Source of the DNA: Dictyobacter formicarum
Lineage (GTDB): Bacteria; Chloroflexota; Ktedonobacteria; Ktedonobacterales; Ktedonobacteraceae
NCBI RefSeq assembly: GCF_016587435.1
Contig: NZ_BNJJ01000033.1
Coordinates: 1-64,000 of the forward strand
Direction: 5' to 3'
Length of the DNA stretch: 64,000 bases
The position numbers and the translations under genes were made by a program. The notes below the pieces were generated by a model. That model saw only the letters and a program-made list of their open reading frames with translations, was not told the origin of the DNA and searched no databases. Positions 33,562-41,391 of this stretch are shown piece by piece (position 1 is the stretch's first letter; each line of letters begins with the position of its first letter).

Positions 33562-33590
33562 CCGACCTCGTCAAGCACTGGCGAGGTCGG
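33562..33590 (+). terminator. Stem-loop after SHOCT gene
   Basis: 9-bp GC-rich stem CCGACCTCG/CGAGGTCGG with an 11-nt loop, 40 bp past the stop. The downstream sequence is only mildly U-rich (TCTGGTCCTCTCT). Confidence 0.5.
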
Positions 33591-33648
33591 TCTGGTCCTC
33601 TCTATAAAAGCTGAATCATAGCAATCTGCTATTTTTGAAAAATTTATT

Positions 33649-35112
33649 ATGTATATGACAGATATCATAAATAGAGCTTATGGGACGATGCTGGCCTGGA
33701 AGCAGACCTCCGTTGTTAATTGGAGTATGACTGAACTCTCTCCTTGCTATGTCTTCCAGGCTCGGGATATTTCGGAAATCAAGCAGGCGCTCACGGCGGC
33801 GCGCATGCAGGGCCTATCAGTCATTGCGCATGGCGCGGGACACAGCTATACGGATGCGGCATTGAACACCAACGGTGTGCTTATTGATGTCACAGGTATG
33901 CGCCGTATCCTTGCCTGGAACCCCGAGCAAGGGATCATGCAGGTCGAGCCCGGCGTACCTCTGGGTGAGGTGGTTCGCGTCGCCCTGGCGGACCGCTGGT
34001 GGCCGGCGGTTACGCCATCCACAGCGGATGCTACCGTTGGCGGTTGCGTCGCCATGAATGTGAATGGGAAAAATGCCTGGAAACATGGATCGTTTGGCGA
34101 ACACGTGCTGTCCCTTACCGTGTTGCTGGCAAGCGGGCAACTGCTCACCCTTTCGCCCACCAGCGACCCTGAGCTTTTTCGCGCTTTTGTAGGGAGCGCC
34201 GGTTTATTAGGCATTATCACCTCTGTGACCCTGCAACTACAACGTATACCGTCCGCGCAGGTCGATGCATGGATACGGCCGTGCGCTTCACTGGACGAGC
34301 TTTTCAGTATATTTGAGGAAGAGCAGGCTGCCGATTACCTGGAAGCCTGGGTGGATGGCTTCGCCAGTGGGCGCGACCTGGGCCGGGGCATCGTCACGGT
34401 CACTAAACACAGCGCTGTGTCTGATGATGCTGGCTCGCGTTTCCCGGGATTTCGTGTCCCCGAACAGTTCATGCAGGGCCTGACTCGTTATGCTGGCACA
34501 CTCTGCCGGCCGGCAGTGGAGGGCGGTGTGCGTAGCGCAAATAGTGTAGCGTACTGGGGGAGCCACTGGTGGGGTAGTAAAAGGCCGCGGCAAAAATCTC
34601 TCGTTCGCTCTACCTATTATGCACCAGCTATGTTCACAGGGTATCGAGCGCTCTTACCCGAAGGTAGCGAAACATTTCAAGCTTTTGTGCCATCTAGCCG
34701 GGCCGCCTCTCTTTTTAAAGCAATCATCCGACATTCTCAGGAGCACAATTGTATCCCCCTCTGGTGCATCATAAAGCGGCACCGCCAGGACCCTTTCCTG
34801 CTCAGCTACCAGGTTGATGGTTTCTCGCTGGAGCTCAATTACCGCATCATTCCCAGGAAAGCACAGGTATTGCGCCAGATGCTGCAGGGATTAATGGAGC
34901 TCGTGATCGCGGCCGGAGGCAGGTTCTATCTCGCTAAAGATTCGCTGCTCACAAATACTCTCTATCGTCGCAGTATAGGAGATGCTGCCGTTGAAGCATT
35001 TCTCTCACTCAAGCAGCAATATGATCCTGAGATGTTGTTCCAGTCGAATTTATTTCGCCGTGTGTTCCAACCATCTCTGCAACAAAGTGAGGAGCATGGT
35101 GCAGATGTATGA
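33649..35112 (+). CDS. FAD-linked oxidoreductase (VAO/PCMH family)
   Basis: 487 residues; the ATG lacks a clear ribosome site, and a second ATG lies two codons in. The FAD-binding PCMH domain spans about 28-205: VIAHGAGHSYTDAAL near residue 62 carries the GxGHS loop whose histidine is covalently flavinylated in several relatives, then LIDVTGMRRI, EPGVPLGEVV, and PSTADATVGGCVAMNVNGKN. The C-terminal half is a substrate domain (VDGFSLELNY). It resembles sugar- or alcohol-oxidising members such as DprE1 and gulonolactone oxidases. The GH-A glycosidase gene follows 51 bp later, so a sugar substrate is likely. Confidence 0.85.
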   Translation: MYMTDIINRAYGTMLAWKQTSVVNWSMTELSPCYVFQARDISEIKQALTAARMQGLSVIAHGAGHSYTDAALNTNGVLIDVTGMRRILAWNPEQGIMQVEPGVPLGEVVRVALADRWWPAVTPSTADATVGGCVAMNVNGKNAWKHGSFGEHVLSLTVLLASGQLLTLSPTSDPELFRAFVGSAGLLGIITSVTLQLQRIPSAQVDAWIRPCASLDELFSIFEEEQAADYLEAWVDGFASGRDLGRGIVTVTKHSAVSDDAGSRFPGFRVPEQFMQGLTRYAGTLCRPAVEGGVRSANSVAYWGSHWWGSKRPRQKSLVRSTYYAPAMFTGYRALLPEGSETFQAFVPSSRAASLFKAIIRHSQEHNCIPLWCIIKRHRQDPFLLSYQVDGFSLELNYRIIPRKAQVLRQMLQGLMELVIAAGGRFYLAKDSLLTNTLYRRSIGDAAVEAFLSLKQQYDPEMLFQSNLFRRVFQPSLQQSEEHGADV

Positions 35113-35163
35113 TACTTTTTGTGTACTTTGATAAAGTGAGTTCGTTCAAATGGAGGGCTACGC

Positions 35164-36324
35164 ATGATGAGAACTGTGCAAACTTCGCGTAAGACTGTGT
35201 ATGCCGTTGCTGAAAGCGTGGGCACGCGTATATCAGAGCTTCGCTGGCAGCGGGCTACACAGCCTCTGACTGATGCGTGGCAGCACCTCCCTATCTCCCC
35301 GCGTGGTTCTACGCTGCTGGGCATCAGCTATCGCTCACCTCAGGTTGACGCCCTGCAATTAGATGCGCGCGCTACCCTGCAAACGTTGCTCGCTTATCCC
35401 TTTCAACTCATTCGCCTGGGCGCCTACTGGAACCGCATCGAGACTGCACCAGGTGTCTTCTCCTTCGACGAGCTTGATTGGCAGCTTGATGCCGCCGAGC
35501 GGGCAGGTAAGCAGATCATCCTATGCGTTGGTCCGCTAAAGACCTTTAGCTATCCCGAGTTCTTTGTGCCGGCGCACCAGCTGAGCCATCCTTTGCCTGA
35601 GCACACCCTCATCAAACCAGCTGCTTATTCCTCGCTGTTGCAGGCGGCGACGGCGTTCATAACGCGTCTCGTAGAGCGGTATGGGTCGCGGAAAAGTATC
35701 GTTGCCTGGCAGCTTGAGCACGAAGCTGTTGATCCACTCGGGGTAGAACACAGCTGGCGCCTGGCGGCCGCCTTTGTCGCCAGAGAGGTTGAAGCCCTCA
35801 GAAATGCTGACCCTGGCCGGCCGATCATGATGAACGGCTTCCTGCCGACCTCATTGCTGGTGGGACTCTCCCAATGGTGGCGCACGCGCGATCAAGGCGA
35901 CTCGCTGGCGGTTGCGCAGCGGCTGGTCGATATTATCGGCATCGACTACTATCCCCGCCATGCCCTGCTATCCCTGGGAGCCAGAACCCTGTATCTGGAT
36001 GGCAGCAAGAGCATCTGGTCGCAACGCCGACGCCAGCGATTGTTCGCGTCGATTCGCGCCCGGCGGCAGCGACTGATGGTTGCCGAGGGGCAGGCCGAGC
36101 CGTGGGAGACGGTGACGACCCCGCCCAATCCAGTCGGGCAGGGCATGTATAGCTGTTTGCCGGAACAGATCATCGCCAACTACAACACCTGCCTGGGTTG
36201 GTCGAGGCCAGAGCTTCCCCTATATGCCTACCTCTTTTGGGGCGCGGAATATTGGATGCTGCGCCAGCAAAGCGGCGACGCCAGCTATCTCCAGGTGTTC
36301 GCGCGTATTCTCGAGCAGTCCTGA
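35164..36324 (+). CDS. Clan GH-A glycoside hydrolase-like protein
   Basis: 386 residues, ATG after GGAGGG. TIM-barrel features: LGISYRSPQVDAL, the first-strand region YPFQLIRLGAYWNRIE, the acid/base segment IVAWQLEHEAVDP (glutamate near 182) and the nucleophile strand LMVAEGQAEPW (glutamate near 305), as in GH42/GH5-like enzymes. The LGVEHSW and GIDYYPRH loops fit too. There is no signal peptide, so it would be cytosolic. It is the likely partner of the FAD oxidase upstream. The exact GH family and substrate are not fixed. Confidence 0.8.
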   Translation: MMRTVQTSRKTVYAVAESVGTRISELRWQRATQPLTDAWQHLPISPRGSTLLGISYRSPQVDALQLDARATLQTLLAYPFQLIRLGAYWNRIETAPGVFSFDELDWQLDAAERAGKQIILCVGPLKTFSYPEFFVPAHQLSHPLPEHTLIKPAAYSSLLQAATAFITRLVERYGSRKSIVAWQLEHEAVDPLGVEHSWRLAAAFVAREVEALRNADPGRPIMMNGFLPTSLLVGLSQWWRTRDQGDSLAVAQRLVDIIGIDYYPRHALLSLGARTLYLDGSKSIWSQRRRQRLFASIRARRQRLMVAEGQAEPWETVTTPPNPVGQGMYSCLPEQIIANYNTCLGWSRPELPLYAYLFWGAEYWMLRQQSGDASYLQVFARILEQS

Positions 36325-36384
36325 GCGACCCGCATCAGTTTTCAACACCTGAGGCTGATGCGGGCTGCAACGTAGATTGTCCCA

Positions 36385-37248
36385 TCAGATGTTGAGGACC
36401 GCCATGTCGAGCTGGTGCAGGTCCTCTGGGTCGGAGATCACATTGATCTCGGCAATCTTGCCGCTCGTGAAGGTCAGGTTGAGCACGAGCAGTAGGTGTC
36501 CACTTGGAGCCACCACGACTCCCACGGCTCCGTTGATGAGCGCCGATTGTGCTTCCCGGGCACTTCCCGAGAACTGCCTGGCCACGGCCGCAGCGCCGCG
36601 TACCAGCGTGGAGGCGCCTGCATAGTCGGATCGGAACACAACATCTGGATCGAGCACCGAGAGGAGCGCCTCAAAGTCTCCGGCGCGCGAGGCAGCGAGG
36701 AAGGCGTCGACAACTTCGCGCTGGCGCGTAAGGGTGGCCTCGGGAACCGTCTCTACTCCCTGCACCCGGCGGCGCGCACGGCTGGCGAGCTGCCTTGCCG
36801 CGGTCGGAGTGCGGTCCACAATAGGAGCGATCTCCTCGAAGGACATAGCGAATATATCGTGTAAAACGAACGCGAGGCGCTCGGCGGGATTCAAGGTGTC
36901 GAGCACCACGAGTAGCGCACGACCGACCGAGTCGGCCAGCAGCGCCTCATCCTCGGGATCAATCTCGCCCTCACGGCTCCCCGTCGAGTCAGGTACATAT
37001 GCGTCCAGGGACTCCTCGCGCCGCGACTGGCGTGAGCGCAGCATGTCAAGACACACTCGCGCGACCACTTTCGTCAGCCATCCCCCCAGATTCACGACCT
37101 CGCTTGTGTCGGAGCGGCTAAAGTGGAGCCAGGACTCCTGCACGGCGTCGTCGGCCTCGCTTAGAGAGCCAAGCATGCGGTAAGCCACCGCCCGCAGGTG
37201 GGTGCGATAGTCCTCGAATTGCTTCGCCTGCCATTCGTGTTCATCCAT
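36385..37248 (-). CDS. ECF41-type RNA polymerase sigma factor (SigJ-like)
   Basis: 287 residues, ATG after AAGGAAT. Region 2 at about 10-78 (YRTHLRAVAYRMLGSLSEAD, then GWLTKVVARVCLDMLRSR), region 4 at 110-165 (TLNPAERLAFVLHDIFAMSF and PTAARQLASRARRRV), then a SnoaL-like C-terminal domain (VVDAFLAASRAGDFEALLSV) that in ECF41 factors binds the core and tunes activity, ending in DPEDLHQLDM. These factors have no separate anti-sigma gene and often direct an oxidoreductase or carboxymuconolactone decarboxylase gene; none is adjacent here. Preceded by an overlapping 47-codon leader and an ECF41-type promoter. Confidence 0.93.
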   Translation of the reverse strand: MDEHEWQAKQFEDYRTHLRAVAYRMLGSLSEADDAVQESWLHFSRSDTSEVVNLGGWLTKVVARVCLDMLRSRQSRREESLDAYVPDSTGSREGEIDPEDEALLADSVGRALLVVLDTLNPAERLAFVLHDIFAMSFEEIAPIVDRTPTAARQLASRARRRVQGVETVPEATLTRQREVVDAFLAASRAGDFEALLSVLDPDVVFRSDYAGASTLVRGAAAVARQFSGSAREAQSALINGAVGVVVAPSGHLLLVLNLTFTSGKIAEINVISDPEDLHQLDMAVLNI

Positions 37249-37384
37249 CAGTCACATTCCTTCCTTGAGTTCCGTCATAGTAGCGACGAGGGGAGACCCA
37301 ACCGATGTGCAGAGTGCTGAGCATCCAGTAGGCCACCGCCCGCAAGCGGATCGGATAGCTCCGCCGGTTCTTTGTGTTTACCAT
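37241..37384 (-). CDS. Leader frame resembling the start of the sigma factor
   Basis: 47 codons from ATG (after GAGGGGGTG) whose TGA overlaps the sigma factor start by 8 bp. Residues 8-22 (RSYPIRLRAVAYWMLS) copy the sigma factor's own YRTHLRAVAYRMLG, and the DNA between also repeats, so this is a degenerate tandem copy of the promoter and first codons of the gene. It may be only a relic; but its position next to a good promoter and its overlap would allow translational coupling. Confidence 0.45.
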   Translation of the reverse strand: MVNTKNRRSYPIRLRAVAYWMLSTLHIGWVSPRRYYDGTQGRNVTDG

Positions 37385-37422
37385 CGGTCACACCCCCTCG
37401 TCCAGTTTCTTCATACTATTCT

Positions 37423-37449
37423 GACGCGCGAAACTCAATCGATGTGACA
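37423..37449 (-). promoter_or_regulatory. ECF41-type promoter for the sigma factor gene
   Basis: On the minus strand, TGTCACA, then 16 bp, then CGTC: the -35 and -10 elements reported for ECF41 sigma factors, which usually control themselves. It lies 40 bp before the leader frame and 175 bp before the sigma start. A decayed copy (TGCACA, 17 bp, CGTC) lies nearer the gene at about 37286-37312. Confidence 0.75.
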
Positions 37450-37527
37450 GAACCCTCCCTCCCATTCTGCACAAAGCAAGCGGCATTTCCAAATGCTTTT
37501 TACAGCATACTATTCACGCAAAAAGCC

Positions 37528-37556
37528 TTGACTTTTGTCATATCTTTCTGTTATAT
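37528..37556 (+). promoter_or_regulatory. Sigma-70-like promoter of the PadR/DUF4188 operon
   Basis: TTGACT at 37528-37533 and TTATAT at 37551-37556 with 17-bp spacing. The -10 lies inside the adjacent dyad. Confidence 0.6.
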
Positions 37557-37572
37557 ATCACTTAGATATATA
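37552..37572. promoter_or_regulatory. PadR operator
   Basis: TATATATC/GATATATA, perfect 8-bp arms with a 5-bp spacer (ACTTA), covering the -10 element and ending 15 bp before the padR start. AT-rich dyads of this form are typical autoregulatory PadR sites. Confidence 0.65.
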
Positions 37573-37587
37573 TCTGGGAGATGTATA

Positions 37588-38157
37588 ATGCCAAAGGAAA
37601 ATAAGAGTAAGTATGCCTTGCTGGGTATCCTCAGTGTATGTCCTGGTTCGGGCTATGACATCAAGAAGTTTATGGAGCAGAGTACCAGCAACTTCTGGAA
37701 TGAGAGTTATGGGCAGATCTATCCGATGCTGAAGAAACTGGTGGACGAAGGGCTGGCCGTCAGCCGCGCCGAGAAGCAAGAGGGCAAGCCTGAGCGCTAT
37801 CTTTATACGCTGACCGATCGTGGGCTGGAAGAACTGCAGCACTGGCTGGTTGAGCCGATCGAGTATGCTACTGAGCGCAACGAGCTATTGTTGAAGCTGT
37901 TATTTGGCCAGCAGGTCAGTATGTCTGACAACATCGAGCATGTGCAGCGCTACCGGCAACTGAATGTTGAATTGCTGGCTAAATATCGGGGCATTGAAGC
38001 GCATCTCAAAGACAAGCATGCGGATCAGCCGGACCAGGCATACGCGCTGATTACGGTGCGCTACGGCATTCATCGCTGCCTGGCTTTGTTGAACTGGTGT
38101 GATGAAACATTGAATACGTTGCAAGCAATCGTGGCGACCGAAGAGGCGCGGGATTAG
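37588..38157 (+). CDS. PadR family transcriptional regulator
   Basis: 189 residues from the ATG preceded by GGGAG. The winged helix begins KYALLGILSVCPGSGYDIKKFM, with WNESYGQIYPMLKKLVDEGL as recognition helix and RYLYTLTDRGLEELQ as wing, then the C-terminal dimer helices (YGIHRCLALLNWCDETLNTL). It lies 23 bp before the DUF4188 gene and is preceded by a dyad over its own promoter, so it should repress this two-gene operon. Ligand unknown. Confidence 0.93.
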   Translation: MPKENKSKYALLGILSVCPGSGYDIKKFMEQSTSNFWNESYGQIYPMLKKLVDEGLAVSRAEKQEGKPERYLYTLTDRGLEELQHWLVEPIEYATERNELLLKLLFGQQVSMSDNIEHVQRYRQLNVELLAKYRGIEAHLKDKHADQPDQAYALITVRYGIHRCLALLNWCDETLNTLQAIVATEEARD

Positions 38158-38180
38158 CGCCGTTTGGAAAGGATTTCTCT

Positions 38181-38708
38181 ATGGCTACCGTTATTCCTGG
38201 ACGTTTTACGGCTCAGGCCGACCAACCTTTCGTTGTGTTCTTGATTGGTATGCGCATCAACAAGTTTCTGGCTCTGCGCAAATGGATCCCCACCGCTCTG
38301 GCTATGAGGCCCATGATGAGCCACCTTTATGAGTATCCCGAGAGCGGTTTCCTGGGAGCCGAGAGCTACTTCAATATGCGCGGAGCGGTGCTGATCCAAT
38401 ACTGGCGCTCCTTTGAGGACCTTGAACGTTTTGCACGCTCCAAAGAAGAGCCTCACCTGCGTGCCTGGCAGCGCTTTAATAAGGCGATCGGCACCGACGG
38501 TAGCGTCGGCATCTGGCATGAAACCTACATGGTTGAAGCTGGCAAATATGAGGCTGTGTATGGCAACATGCCCGTCTTTGGCCTGGCCGCAGCCACCCAG
38601 CATGTCCCTGCCGTGGGACGCCGCGAGACGGCCCGTCGCCGCCTGGGTGGCGAGAGCGAGCCAGCCGTAGCGACTCCCGCCCAGCCCCTGGCCGACGTCC
38701 ACCCCTAG
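38181..38708 (+). CDS. DUF4188 protein
   Basis: 175 residues, ATG after AAAGGA. The DUF4188 domain fills residues 5-140: PFVVFLIGMRINKFLALRKW, the MSHLYEYPESGFLGAE segment, and VLIQYWRSFEDLERFARSKE followed by HLRAWQRFN and GIWHETYMVEAGKYE. It resembles a dimeric ferredoxin-like alpha+beta barrel of haem or monooxygenase-like proteins. DUF4188 genes are commonly next to PadR genes, as here. The C-terminal 30 residues are disordered. The reaction is unknown; induction by a toxic compound via PadR is plausible. Confidence 0.88.
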   Translation: MATVIPGRFTAQADQPFVVFLIGMRINKFLALRKWIPTALAMRPMMSHLYEYPESGFLGAESYFNMRGAVLIQYWRSFEDLERFARSKEEPHLRAWQRFNKAIGTDGSVGIWHETYMVEAGKYEAVYGNMPVFGLAAATQHVPAVGRRETARRRLGGESEPAVATPAQPLADVHP

Positions 38709-39203
38709 AAGTGCCAGCAAGGGGCAATACATTTCATTGAGAGACGACAGCACAAAGAGAACGCAACACGAAAAGCGATTCATAGGTTCGGGCGAGGATG
38801 TTGGGAACATCATCTCCTTGCCCCCGATTTGCCCTACCATTTGTGGGGCCCTGTGTTATGATCATGCCCCCGGCATGCTCGTCATGCCCCCCGGCATGCT
38901 CGCTCGCCGCTCGGTATCTCGTGACATCACACCTCGGCCCACGCGGTGCCCAAAAGGAAGGTCCGCTTTTGGGCACCGCGTGGGCCGAGGTGATGGGAAA
39001 AAGCGGAGCTTGGTCATACGGACACAGGGCCGCCACGCTGCGGCGGGCAGCAAGCGGCCGCTGAGGGCCGCACCTACGAATCCGCTTTTTGGTTGCTTTC
39101 GCTTCCTTGTCCCGTTCCTATAATAAAATGTATTGGGCCTCTTGTCCCGGAGATTGGCAAGCGCCGCTTTTCTTCATCAAGCTTGCTTCTCACACCATCT
39201 TAG
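38709..39203. other. Intergenic region, 495 bp, mostly repeat copy E
   Basis: Between the DUF4188 gene and the IS element. Besides the repeat there is a 65-bp stretch before the TTAG target with no feature. Confidence 0.5.
38725..39135 (+). repeat. Dispersed MITE-like repeat, copy E (largest)
   Basis: 411 bp bounded by CAATACATTTCATT and its inverse AATAAAATGTATTG. Inside: the GATTCATAGGTTCGG unit, two tandem GGCATGCTCG-ended units near 38870-38903, a perfect 26-bp stem (38931-38956 with 38966-38991, 9-nt loop), and GGCCGCACCTACGAATCCGC near the right end. It shares internal order with copy B. No protein is supported. Confidence 0.7.
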
Positions 39204-39226
39204 TACTACAGTGACACTTAATAAAG

Positions 39227-39694
39227 TCAAGCCGAGGATGCGAACGGTACCTCTTGCGTTTGTAAGATCGGAAGGATATGTACCCACCGTCCCTCCTGAC
39301 ACCAACGTCGATAGGCACCCACCACGGTTTGCCACGGTCCGAAGCGTTCTGGCAGAGCGCGCCATGGGCATCCAGTTCGCAGGACCAAAACAATCCCTTC
39401 CAGTATCAGGCGATAATCACCTGCAGGACGCCCCTTTGCTGGTTTCTCAGACTGCAGGAATGGACGAATCCGTTCCCATTGAGCGTCCGTGAGCTTGGGC
39501 AGGGCAGAGACAGCAAGCGCCTCTGAAGCTTCCGTTCGCATCAAGGGGGCTTGGCAAGCACGGCGCTGGATATGGCAGCGCTTCGCTCCTGCTTGATACT
39601 CTCGCCGGAAGCGCGACCAGTGCAACCCTCGTTCTCGCTGTGCTTCTGGCTCCCGGAGGACCTGAACAACTCGACGCAGTTCCGCAACACTCAT
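39227..39694 (-). CDS. Second frame of the IS701 element (DUF4096/IS5-like N-terminal domain)
   Basis: 155 residues; the ATG overlaps the transposase stop as ATGA, so translation is probably coupled. The C-terminal 90 residues match the DUF4096 N-terminal domain of IS5/IS4-type transposases (LTDAQWERIRPFLQ, GRPAGDYRLILEGIVLVLRT, GCPWRALPERFGPW). No DDE catalytic core is attached. The first 60 residues are basic and of unknown kind (RERGLHWSRFRREYQ). It could be an accessory DNA-binding protein of the element or a passenger fragment from another IS that was captured between the transposase and the right-hand end. Confidence 0.75.
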   Translation of the reverse strand: MSVAELRRVVQVLREPEAQRERGLHWSRFRREYQAGAKRCHIQRRACQAPLMRTEASEALAVSALPKLTDAQWERIRPFLQSEKPAKGRPAGDYRLILEGIVLVLRTGCPWRALPERFGPWQTVVGAYRRWCQEGRWVHILPILQTQEVPFASSA

Positions 39695-40881
39695 CTGGAT
39701 GCATGCCTGCTCGGTTCCCCTTTTTTTTCCTGGGCATTGATCTGCGCTCGCAGCACTGCCAGTACGGCGTGTGCTAGCAACGCAAGGGTTACATGTCGAT
39801 ACCAGGCCCGATACCCTCTCACTTCATACTGATCGAGCCCAACTTCTCCTTTGGCTTGTTCATAGCCTTCTTCAATCCGCCATCGACTTCCAGCTATGCG
39901 GACCAGTTCGGCAAGTGGCGTGTTGGCTGGAGCGTAGACTCGGTAATACGCTCGTTCGCTTGGATCGGAAAGACTGCGCCGAAGGAGCACCCAGTGTTTT
40001 TTTTCGCTGGGGATGTCCGTCTCTTCTGGCAATTGCAACCAGGCCCATTCGTAGAGCCGTGGTCCTTTACCGCCTTCGCCTGCTGCGAGCATCACCCAGG
40101 ATGCTTTCGGAAGGAGGGCTGCTAGCAGCCCCACCGGTTGAGGTTCTCCTCGGATCCAAACCAGATGTGTTTCGGGCACCGCAAGGACGTAGTTTTTCTG
40201 GTGTCCTTGCAGAAACAGGCGAAGCTCATCATAACCATAGATGGTATCTCCTGCCACCCAGTTGACCGGAAGGCCGGTGGCAAAAGCCCGCGCCAGCATC
40301 TGCTGGGCCAGTTCTCCTTTCGTGGCAAACCCTCTCTCCTCAGGAATCCCAGCCTCACGACACCGCACGCGGTCCGAGGTCCATTCTTCTGGCAGATACA
40401 GCTCACGATCAATGAACGCGTATCCTTTCTGACTCGCATAGAGGAGAAAGACGCCGATCTGGCTGTTCTCTCGCCGTCCGGCAGTCCCGCTGTATTGGCG
40501 CGCGACCCCAGCCGATCTCTTGCCTTTCTTCAGAAATCCGGTTTCATCCATGACGAGCAGTCCCTCAGTGTCCCCCAGAGACTCCAGCACATAGGTACGT
40601 AACTCGTCACGCACGGCATCTTCATCCCAATCGGCTTCCCCCAACAAGCGCTGAACCCCACGCGGACCGCTTTCACCGAGATGTTCAGCCATTTGCCAGC
40701 CGTTTTTGCGAGGAATATCGGTCAACAAGCCTTCCAGGAAGCGATGCGCTCGTTGACGCACCTCAGCCCGTCGAAAGCGTGGCCCAATACGCGCTTGCAG
40801 TTTCGTCAGTTCTTCTTTGATCTGCTGCAACAGGTCTTCTTGCTGTTCTTTTGGCTCTTTATCTTGCTTGGTTGAGGTCAT
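39691..40881 (-). CDS. IS701 family transposase
   Basis: 396 residues from the ATG after AGGAGG. DDE nuclease: first aspartate in LLVMDETGFLKKG near 105, second in WVAGDTIYGYDEL near 206, glutamate in SRWRIEEGYEQAKGEVGLD near 350. The N-terminal part (RAHRFLEGLLTDIPRKNGWQ) and the segment AEHLGESGPRGVQRLL are standard for IS701. Full length without frameshift. It should cut and insert the element at YTAR sites; the MITE at 40944 has related ends and may be its substrate. Confidence 0.95.
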   Translation of the reverse strand: MTSTKQDKEPKEQQEDLLQQIKEELTKLQARIGPRFRRAEVRQRAHRFLEGLLTDIPRKNGWQMAEHLGESGPRGVQRLLGEADWDEDAVRDELRTYVLESLGDTEGLLVMDETGFLKKGKRSAGVARQYSGTAGRRENSQIGVFLLYASQKGYAFIDRELYLPEEWTSDRVRCREAGIPEERGFATKGELAQQMLARAFATGLPVNWVAGDTIYGYDELRLFLQGHQKNYVLAVPETHLVWIRGEPQPVGLLAALLPKASWVMLAAGEGGKGPRLYEWAWLQLPEETDIPSEKKHWVLLRRSLSDPSERAYYRVYAPANTPLAELVRIAGSRWRIEEGYEQAKGEVGLDQYEVRGYRAWYRHVTLALLAHAVLAVLRAQINAQEKKGEPSRHASR

Positions 40882-40943
40882 CTGCTTCACCCTCCTGAAG
40901 CAGTCTATCACTTTTTCTCAATTAAGTGTCACTGTAGTATTAG

Positions 40944-41071
40944 TACTACAGTGCCACTTGGCTCGTAAGACGGCCTGGGAAGACGATTGACGTTATGGCA
41001 TGTGCTGATTGCTCACCCAAGCTCTCAGGCCACTTCGCGGTGAATTTTCTCACGTAAGTGGTGCTGTAGTA
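40944..41071. mobile_element. 128-bp non-autonomous relative of the IS701 element (MITE)
   Basis: Ends TACTACAGTGCCACTT and the inverse of TACTACAGCACCACTT (14 of 16 match) resemble the IS ends, and TTAG flanks both sides (40940-40943 and 41072-41075). The inside has no gene and no obvious similarity to the IS. It shares its left TTAG with the right end of the IS element, so the two are exactly abutting. Confidence 0.8.
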
Positions 41072-41391
41072 TTAGACCGTGTTTTGGAAAGCGGTTACTG
41101 TAACCCTACGTAGTAAGAAGAGCAAGATGGAAGAAGTTTCTGCCTTTTCTGCACTACTCATTAAAACAGGTGCGGGCGCGCATGCGCCAGCCCGTACGGG
41201 GGCGCTTTGCTTCCCATTGTTATGGACTTCAGGCACTTTCTTATAAATAAAGAAAAATGATCTATTTGCAGGTGGAAATGCTTTTCTTGTTGTTATGCGT
41301 ATAGTGAAGAGGAAATGAAGATGCTCGTTGTTGTGATGATGCAACAATGAGGTTATTGTACAAAGTCATTTGTACATAAGGAGGATTTCTC
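41072..41391. other. Intergenic region, 320 bp
   Basis: Begins with the MITE target copy, then holds the second copy of the GC-rich block (about 41168-41206, GGGGGCGCT end) and AT-rich sequence leading to the DUF2795 gene. No gene supported. Confidence 0.4.

Larger units (their letters stand above)
37249..37587. other. Divergent regulatory region, 339 bp
   Basis: Holds, from left, the duplicated leader of the sigma factor, its promoter, and the promoter and operator of the PadR/DUF4188 operon. The middle about 80 bp (37450-37527) shows nothing further. Confidence 0.6.
39204..40939. mobile_element. IS701-family insertion sequence with two coupled frames
   Basis: 1736 bp. Terminal inverted repeats of 19 bp are exact (TACTACAGTGACACTTAAT and its inverse), flanked on both sides by TTAG (39200-39203 and 40940-40943), the YTAR-type 4-bp target duplication known for IS701. 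Both genes read leftward: the transposase and, overlapping by 4 bp, a small IS5-like helper frame. Ends and genes look intact, so the element may be active. Confidence 0.92.

Noticed and set aside
38870..38903. CRISPR-like tandem units
   Set aside because: Only two adjacent units of about 20 bp without spacers, and no cas genes in the window.
39778..40265. Long plus-strand frames across the IS701 transposase
   Set aside because: Antisense of the transposase, whose DDE motifs are clear.
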